Assembly: GCF_033297405.1 (NCBI RefSeq)
Contig: NW_026944221.1
Location: 3,141,327 to 3,205,326 of the forward strand
Length of the DNA stretch: 64,000 nt
Origin: Parathielavia appendiculata
Taxonomy: Eukaryota > Ascomycota > Sordariomycetes > Sordariales > Chaetomiaceae
Direction: 5' to 3'
Numbering within the stretch: position 1 is the stretch's first letter; every line of letters begins with the position of its first letter. Of this stretch, positions 57,893 to 64,000 are shown piece by piece. The position numbers and the translations under genes were made by a program. Below the pieces are notes generated by a model. The model was not told where the DNA came from. It worked only from the letters and a program-made list of their open reading frames with translations, and did no database searches.

Positions 57893-60800
57893 CACACCGA
57901 GCTTCTCCTTGGCTGTTCCACGTCGACTGCTCGACTCGACCTTGAGGCAATGGGACTGGCGGAGCCGTCCCGTCGCTTGGTCGACAGGAACGCGCGGAGC
58001 TCGTTGGAAATGTGGGACAATGAGCAGCAGGAGTCCAGGTTGCGCAGACTTTGGATATTTGGACGATGGGCGGCTGTCGCGTTCGGATATAGAACGGTAG
58101 AACGGCGTGGGTGAAGGAAGGTGACCAGCAGCCTACAATCGGCGTCAAAGAGGACTGAGGTGTCGGGACCCCGAGTTGAAAAGATATGGAGGGGAAAGAC
58201 TCGAAACAAAGCGACAAGGCCTCGTGAACTGGAAGTCCAGATCCGGGGGCGAGAGTCGGAGGACTTAAGAGTTCGATTCTGTTTGGTCCCTTGGTCATCA
58301 GCTACGGCCCGTGTGCCCCATCTGCAGGCCGCCCTCCAGCCCACTTTTCTCTGCCGCAGAGCTCCGGTAGCTTGCAGTTCGTGGGGCCTAGGCAGCGCAG
58401 GGTGCTCATGCTCTGCGGTTCGCCGAATACCCCTGAACATGGCCAGATCTGGCTTCATGAGTTGGGTCGTGGAGTTCAGGTTGATTTTCGGCGAAGTCCT
58501 GGGGTTGAAGATGCGCGTTTTGTCGACTTCAGCACCATCAACTAGACCAAGCAAGATGGCACCGCACATTGTACAGTGTGCCGGCGACGCTTCCGAGGTT
58601 GCTCATTGTACTCTCTCGGCGGCCAAGGTTCCATCACACCAACTTGGCTGCGAAGTCTCTGGGGGTCTCATTTGGTGGCTGTCGGTGGGCTGGCGGATCG
58701 GCCGATGGGGTGTTGGTATGATTGCCGAGACTCGCGCTGACGGTGCAAATTGCACAAGTGGGCGGTACGGAGTACACGTGTAAGTAGCGTTGTTCCATGA
58801 AGTTATGGACAAACGATTTGATTCCCCGGCCATCCGTGGATGATCTGCATTCTGGTCGCTTGATCACGTCTGGGAAGGTGCTCTGAGTTTCTCAATTGTC
58901 GGGATGTGGCAGACCGCGCAAAGCCACAATCACCAGGACCCTTGGCCCACCTCGGACTAGCGAGCACCGCCTTGCAACTTGCATCATCTTACATCTTAAA
59001 CAACTTCCTAATCGCCTTTCACAAACACACTGGAATATCACAAACCTTCCCATGTCCTAGTCTAATGAAGCAAGCTTCTCGTATACGAAGCGCTGCGGAA
59101 GCTGTTGGAGCCACCTGCACTGCGTAGATGGATCGTCCGCATCAACAGCGTCACCTTCGGCGTCTCCTGTGGGCGGCAACAGCCATGACGCAGCCGTCAC
59201 GAGTTTTGTGCGACTCGCATCCCATGCCGGCCTCTGTCATGGTTGTCCACTTTCAACTATGCTGCAATTCGCGAAGTCGCCGAATGGGCTCTTCAATCGC
59301 CCGTGTGCGGGAGTGCCGCCCTTGTTGTACCCGCTCCCACCAAGCTCGACCCGTCAACTCCCTCATACATCGACCACCGTTTTTACACCTATATTGGTAA
59401 GGGCTGTAATTGTGTCGCTTCCTCGCCTGTCAGCTTGACCTCTTTCCAAGTCCTTTACTAGCGGAATGCACCTGGCTGAGACCAAAATGAGGCCGCACTC
59501 AACGGCCATCGTCGGGTTGGCTGTTTTTGACCTGCGGCCGGGTAAACATCAGGGAGGCGAGCAGAGGTGTTGATGATCAGGTGTCGTCCCTGACTCTGGG
59601 CCCGTGGGGTCCGACCGCCCTCCATTTCAGCCCTACGAGATGCCCACAGGTTGGGGTGGCCATCTGCATGCCCCCCGTAAGGTATGTTGCCTTGCCAATT
59701 GGTCATGGGCAGCCGATCCGGCACCGCGCGCAGGCGATCGAGCTGCGGGATCCTAGAATCGGCATTGAAAGATCATTACCTGCACCAGTGAAGGATTCTC
59801 GCAATCGCGAACTCAGCCCTACGGACTCCCGCCAAGCACGCAGGCACTGGCCTCGGCTACGGAGGTACCCGATTCCGTGGCTCTCGCCGTCGTTTTGTCT
59901 CTTGCTAATGATCCTGAGCACCATTCTTCACCGGCGACGGAGTACCTCAGTTCTACTGTGGTAGTAGAACGGGCTGCGCCACTGATTTGCTGGGTGTTGG
60001 ATGCCAGAAGCTGTCTGGAAGCACACCAACTAGAGGCGGTGAGCCTCGGCGGGACGGGTGGGGAGCCAAGGCCGTTCGCTTGTGGGAGAGCTAGAAACGA
60101 CTGCCAAAGAGCTTCCCGCACCAACTACCTTAGCGTTCGAGAGCGTGTCGACAACAACGACTGATGGGCCGAGGAACGTTACGACAACTTTCAAGGAAGA
60201 GCTCGGACTATGAGAGCACTCGTTCCGCCGCCAGAGAAATGGGGACGCCAAGCCTGCAGGAGCATTCCATTCGGCCCATCTGTGCATGACCACTTTGATT
60301 TGCCGCGCTGTGTCCGGTGTCAGGGCAGGTGTGGGGGTGGGCTGTGCTTGCGAGCTACAGTCAGTTCTGTACCATCAGCAAGTTCAGTACGCTGGTGGTC
60401 AGCGGGGCCATCTGGATTCAAGGCACAATGAGAACCATCTTTGTTCCGAATATGGTCTTTACGTGCCTTTCCCCCATTGCAACACCGCTCGCAATCACAG
60501 TCACTGTCCATTGCCAGCGACTCGGTTCAAAGGATGCAGTAGTGAGTGCATACTTCGGTTGGGTCGTAGTCAAGGTCACATAATATGCGATTTGGTTGCA
60601 GTGATCTGGGTGCATGGATTCACCTTCGGCTGCCTCCAACCGTTGCGGGGGTGGCTGAATCCTGCCAGCACAGCCGGTAGCCAGATCACATTGCCAGCTT
60701 TATCAGGCCGGTAGTGAGATGCTTGGCATAACCGGGAGGAAGGCGACGAAGAAGGCGACTGAGTCCTTGCCGGTTCAACCAAGGCCGCTTGGTGTAACAA

Positions 60801-61266
60801 AGCGCTTGCACATCATCAGATGGTTCAGGCGGCGTGAAATTGGTTCCTGTATGCAACGCAACAGTGCCTCATATCAACCTGCACTCATCCCCGCTTACCT
60901 AACCGATAGGAGAGTCCCCAAACCCTTGACCGAGACCCCGCTTGAATATGGCGCTGGCAAAGTTGGAGGCCAAAGACCGTCCGACATGAGCTCCTCTGCG
61001 TGTCAGATTGGCTAGGCCCATGTGCCACGTTCCAAGCTCAGGGACCGGACTGCAATTGAATGTGTCGAATCCCGGACCTCGACAACTGGCCATGCGCGTG
61101 ATTCAGCCCTATGAGCTTTCTCCGCTAAATCCGCCCGTTAGTCCCGACCAGCAGCCCAGTCGCTGCACGTTTCAAGCTAAGCCCCAACCCTGGAAAAGTC
61201 CACTTTCCAATCTCGTCAGGCACCTGATGGGCGAGGTCGTGGTCTCGCTCACAGACCCCTGAATGA
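57893..61266. other. 3.4-kb interval between Zn2Cys6 gene and RIT1
   Basis: Both flanking genes are transcribed away from it, so it contains both promoters. Several open frames of 60-225 codons overlap each other on both strands (for example a minus frame at 57892-58569) without recognisable domains. GTACACGTGTAA at 58772-58783 is one base short of the palindrome seen elsewhere in the window. Confidence 0.5.
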
Positions 61267-62961
61267 ATGAGCGACACTACGATGGCGTTGCCGACTCTGG
61301 ACCAGGTCATTTTCCCCGAACAGGCCAACCACAACTTCTCGCGCATTTTGGGCGACCTCAAGCGGGCCAACCTGTCCATCACCAACCGGCTCAACAGCAT
61401 TTGCCACGATGCGGCCTTTGTCGCCGAGGTCGCCGACGCGCTGAAGCTGCCGCTCGTAGCTAATGAGCGGTGCGGGAGCTGGTATATCGATTCCTCGCGG
61501 AAGGTCGCGTCGGCGTACTTTAAAAGCACCGATGGGCATACCGGGCAGTGGAAGTTTAGTACGAGGAGGTTGAATCTACATTTGTTAGGTCTGATTGGGA
61601 AGCACGATGGGTGGGTGCTCTGTTTTCTCAAACCGAATCTCATTGTCTTCGTCTCTTACACAACACTATCTCATTTCTACTCCTTTGGTTCCCCCCTCCC
61701 CCCCCCTTTCTTTTTCTTTTTCTTCTTTTTGGCTTGGTTTTGTTGATCATTCTTCTCTTTTCACTCTCCCTTCCAATTCAACCATAACAAGTATTCTCTC
61801 AAACACCCACTAACAATCCACTCCACAGCTGCATTATAGTCGACTCAACACGCCGTGGCAAGCGTATGTTCCAGCTCTCTCCCCGCTCCGCTTCCAATCA
61901 TTAACACCCGTCCAGGCATGCCCGACGCGCTAAGCAAGACGGTCCCAACCTGGTGCGCCGTCCTCAACCGCGCCCTCTTCCCCTCCCACCCATACCCGTC
62001 GTCAGCACACGCCCTCTTCACGCCGCCGGACACTGTCTCTCCCTCGGAAGCGAGCCAGATCACTGCCCTCCTGCCCTCGTTCGTCTCATCTTTCCTGGCG
62101 CTCAACCTCGACCTCGCGCCACTGCGCGCAAGCCTGCAAAAACCGATCCGGCCGGTGTGGATTACGCCCGACGACGGCGATCCTCGCCTGCTCGCTGCTG
62201 ATGAGCGCATGTTGGCAAGGGTGAGGGAGGAGGGGTTCCACCCTGTGCTGTGCTGCACTGCTTCAAGGAAGGTGGTTGGGGCTGAGATGGCCGAGGGCGG
62301 GTATATCCAGGGGGCCGGGGACGATACCGAAAACTGGGCGCGGGGGCTCACGGCGGAGGTGTTCTGGCGGTGGAGGGAGGAATTGCTTGCTACGCCCGAG
62401 GGCGACTTGCCTGAGTTGATTGCTGAATTGTTGAAGAGGGAGGAGACGGAAAGGAAGGGGAAGGACGAAGGTTTGAAGGAGGTGGTGGAGAGGATCTTTG
62501 TGGGGAGGCTTGGGGCGCGGGTGGATGAGGGTGCCTGCGTGGTAAGGCTGGTGCCCGAAATGACCGACAGGAAGGGGTGGGTCAAGGGAAAGAGGTGTTT
62601 GGAGGTGGGAATTGGGAAGGGAAAGGGCGCGAGCCGAGTCTTGAGGGACGCACTGCCAAAAATCTGTGAATTTGTGTTGGCTTACTTGAGGAGGCCTGAG
62701 ACCGGGGAGGACGAGGCTCCGAGGAAGGTGGTGGTGCTGTGCGAATCTGGAAAAGACTTGTCTGTTGGCGTCGCCCTCACGGTGTACTGCTGGTGCTTTG
62801 ACGACGACGGAAAGGTGCGGCCGGATGATAGCGAGGTGTCATTCAACAAAGCTGCGATTCGGGTCAGGCTGGGGCACATAGTGACCGCACACCCCGAGGC
62901 CAACCCTAACAGAGCAACACTGCAGAGTGTAAACAGCTTCTTGATGGACTGGCGGAAATAA
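61267..62961 (+). CDS. Initiator tRNA 2'-O-ribosyl phosphate transferase RIT1
   Basis: Adds a 2'-O-ribosyl phosphate to A64 of initiator tRNA-Met, keeping it out of elongation. Exons 61267-61610, 61829-61863 and 61916-62961 give 474 residues. The middle exon is only 35 bp and encodes the core of the hallmark CIIVDSTRRGKR, which runs directly into MPDALSKTVPTWCAVLNRAL across the second intron; this is the strongest family signature. The N-terminal domain includes NRLNSICHDAAFV and NERCGSWYI. The C-terminal part has VVLCESGKDLSVGVAL, like the CxxGxDR P-loop of dual-specificity phosphatases, as expected for this family, with Lys in place of the usual final Arg region, and RATLQSVNSFLMDWRK at the end. 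It starts at the first in-frame ATG; ATG 61282 is an alternative. Confidence 0.94.
61611..61828 (+). other. First intron of RIT1, T/C-rich
   Basis: A 218-bp intron, unusually long for this window, with GTGGGT donor and CCACAG acceptor. Its interior has a C-run followed by TTTCTTTTTCTTTTTCTTC-like sequence. A reading frame stays open through its first half, which could mislead automatic gene finders. Confidence 0.75.
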
Positions 62962-63055
62962 GAAAAGCAAAAACACAAATATTCGCTGCGTCTATCATGC
63001 GTATCCAATGTCTGACCAATGTTTCTATAAAAATTGCATCACCAACCGCGACCCT

Positions 63056-63852
63056 TTAAATCTCACCGCGCTCGACTTTGGCCAAGCACTCGCCGAATTG
63101 GCTCCAATCGTCCATTATCACGACGGCACCTGCCTCCTTCAAGACCTTGATCATCTTCTCCTTCTCGGCTTCCGCATACGGCCCAACATAGCCGATGACC
63201 TTGATACCGGCACGGGTACCGCTCAAGGTCCCGCTCTTGCTGTCCTCGACAGCCACACACTCGTCCGCCTTCTTGCCGAGCTTCTCCATGGCGTACAGAT
63301 AGATTGCCGGGTCGGGCTTGCTCGTGGGCTTGGGCAAGCTCGTCGCGGCCGAGTATACGTCGTCTCCGAAGTACTTGGCCTGCCCGACTTTCTCGATGCT
63401 GGCCCTGACGCGCCTGAGCGCGGAGCTGCTGACGACGGCCAGCTTATACTTGCCCGAGGCGGCGAGCTTGGCGAGCACGTCGTCGACGCCGGGGCAAGAG
63501 ACGAGCTTCTCCAGCAACTTGGCGATGACGACATCCTCCTCGCGGCGCACGTAGTCGTCGAGCTCGGCGTCAGTCATGTCGAAGTCGAAGCGCTGCTGCA
63601 GCGACTTCATCATGCCGCGGAAGTTTTGGCCGACGAACTCGATGATGAGCGACTCGCCCGTAAATGGCTTGTCGAGCGGGATATTCTTGGTCGTGGCAAT
63701 CTCGTTAATCAGGTCCGCGCAGCCTTCGAAGGCGAGTTCTTCGGACAGGACGAGGGTGTTGTCGCAGTCGAGGAGGATGGTGTTGATCTGGCGGAAGGGT
63801 GATTGTTAGGCGGTGTCGGACGGACGGGGATGGGCAGAAGTACCTTTGCCAT
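63056..63852 (-). CDS. HAD-superfamily hydrolase (phosphatase, subfamily IA)
   Basis: Haloacid dehalogenase-type phosphatase, probably cytosolic, resembling beta-phosphoglucomutase/sugar-phosphate phosphatases. Exon 1 is a nine-base microexon (63852-63844, encoding MAK); exon 2 is 63787-63056; total 246 residues. Motif I is LLDCDNTLV (nucleophile Asp at about 10, general acid Asp two residues on). The cap domain is helical, roughly residues 20-95. Motif II is AVVSSSALRRV. The motif III Lys is in LPKPTSKPDPAIYL. Motif IV is CVAVEDSKSG. All catalytic residues are present. The stop codon lies 95 bp from the RIT1 stop, in convergent orientation, so the 3' UTRs probably overlap. The true substrate cannot be told from sequence. 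Confidence 0.9.
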
Positions 63853-64000
63853 TGTGATTTATGGGAGGCCGTCCGCCTGTTTGATCGAGGAATTTTTTGT
63901 TGTGTTGTGATATGCGCAAGATGGAGGATCGTCTCCAGTAACTGCTATGTCGGGAAGTCTCGCAGCGGTGGCTCCACGATGGCTTTGTCCTCGGATTGGA
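63853..64000. promoter_or_regulatory. Leader and promoter-proximal region of the HAD gene
   Basis: The last 148 bp lie upstream of the HAD start codon on the minus strand. No specific motif was recognised. Confidence 0.4.

Noticed and set aside
58157..58290. tRNA-like end with GTTCGATTC followed by GGTCCC
   Set aside because: There is a B-box-like motif and a GGGACC upstream, but the distance is about 130 bases, no A box is present and no cloverleaf can be drawn.
57892..58569. 225-codon minus-strand frame upstream of the Zn2Cys6 gene
   Set aside because: It ends in the first exon of that gene in another frame and has no recognisable domain; it most likely covers the promoter and leader.

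Overview
The window is nuclear DNA of a filamentous ascomycete, most likely a sordariomycete of the order Sordariales. The evidence is short spliceosomal introns of about 50-110 bp with GTAAGT-type donors and CTNAC-type branch points, CT-rich leaders, and a set of recognisable orthologues: grg-1/ccg-1, vib-1, ham-2, ITT1, RIT1 and a SIS1-type DnaJ. There are 16 protein genes or gene relics with a recognisable family or clear structure. I see no rRNA, tRNA, CRISPR or bacterial-type features. Exon boundaries were set by hand from splice consensus and frame continuity.

Layout. 0-8.7 kb: a secreted GH3 beta-glucosidase (+), a pyrimidine-rich tract, a 187-bp MITE with long terminal inverted repeats, a MARVEL-like four-TM protein (+) with a broken C-terminal minisatellite, and dolichyldiphosphatase (-). 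9.4-11.8 kb: an RWD-RBR E3 ligase of the ITT1/RNF14 type (+), divergent from the dolichyldiphosphatase. 11.8-21.9 kb: about 10 kb with no convincing gene. 21.9-26.7 kb: the NDT80/p53-like regulator VIB-1 (+), then a DUF2011-like basic protein (+) with a GC-AG intron. 28.6-30 kb: a Golgi-type GT32 glycosyltransferase (+). 31.3-32.6 kb: a decayed multi-TM gene. 33.2-36.8 kb: HAM-2/STRIP1 (+). 37.6-39.8 kb: an orphan seven-TM receptor-like protein (-). 43.1-44.9 kb: an EXPERA/emopamil-binding protein (-) and grg-1 (-). 48.2-50.8 kb: a heavily broken secreted-protein gene. 51.8-53.2 kb: DnaJ (+). 54.3-57.9 kb: a Zn2Cys6 transcription factor (-) with a Tc1 element in its stop codon. 61.3-63.9 kb: RIT1 (+) and a HAD hydrolase (-), convergent.

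How the genes relate. There are no operons; most genes are independent. Two fit a cell-fusion and non-self theme and lie about 9 kb apart: ham-2 (STRIPAK, hyphal fusion) and vib-1 (heterokaryon incompatibility, proteases, carbon response). The GH3 enzyme, vib-1 and the glucose-repressible grg-1 are all tied to carbon status in relatives, but the sequence itself does not show co-regulation.

Most striking observation: a 1389-bp Tc1-type element has landed in the TA of what was the TAG stop codon of the Zn2Cys6 regulator. The coding frame is intact to the last codon but now reads 93 codons into transposon sequence. Other points of interest are the large gene-free block upstream of vib-1 with two adjacent perfect hairpins, the in-repeat nonsense change in the MARVEL gene, and a possible frame problem at the first intron of the GH3 gene.
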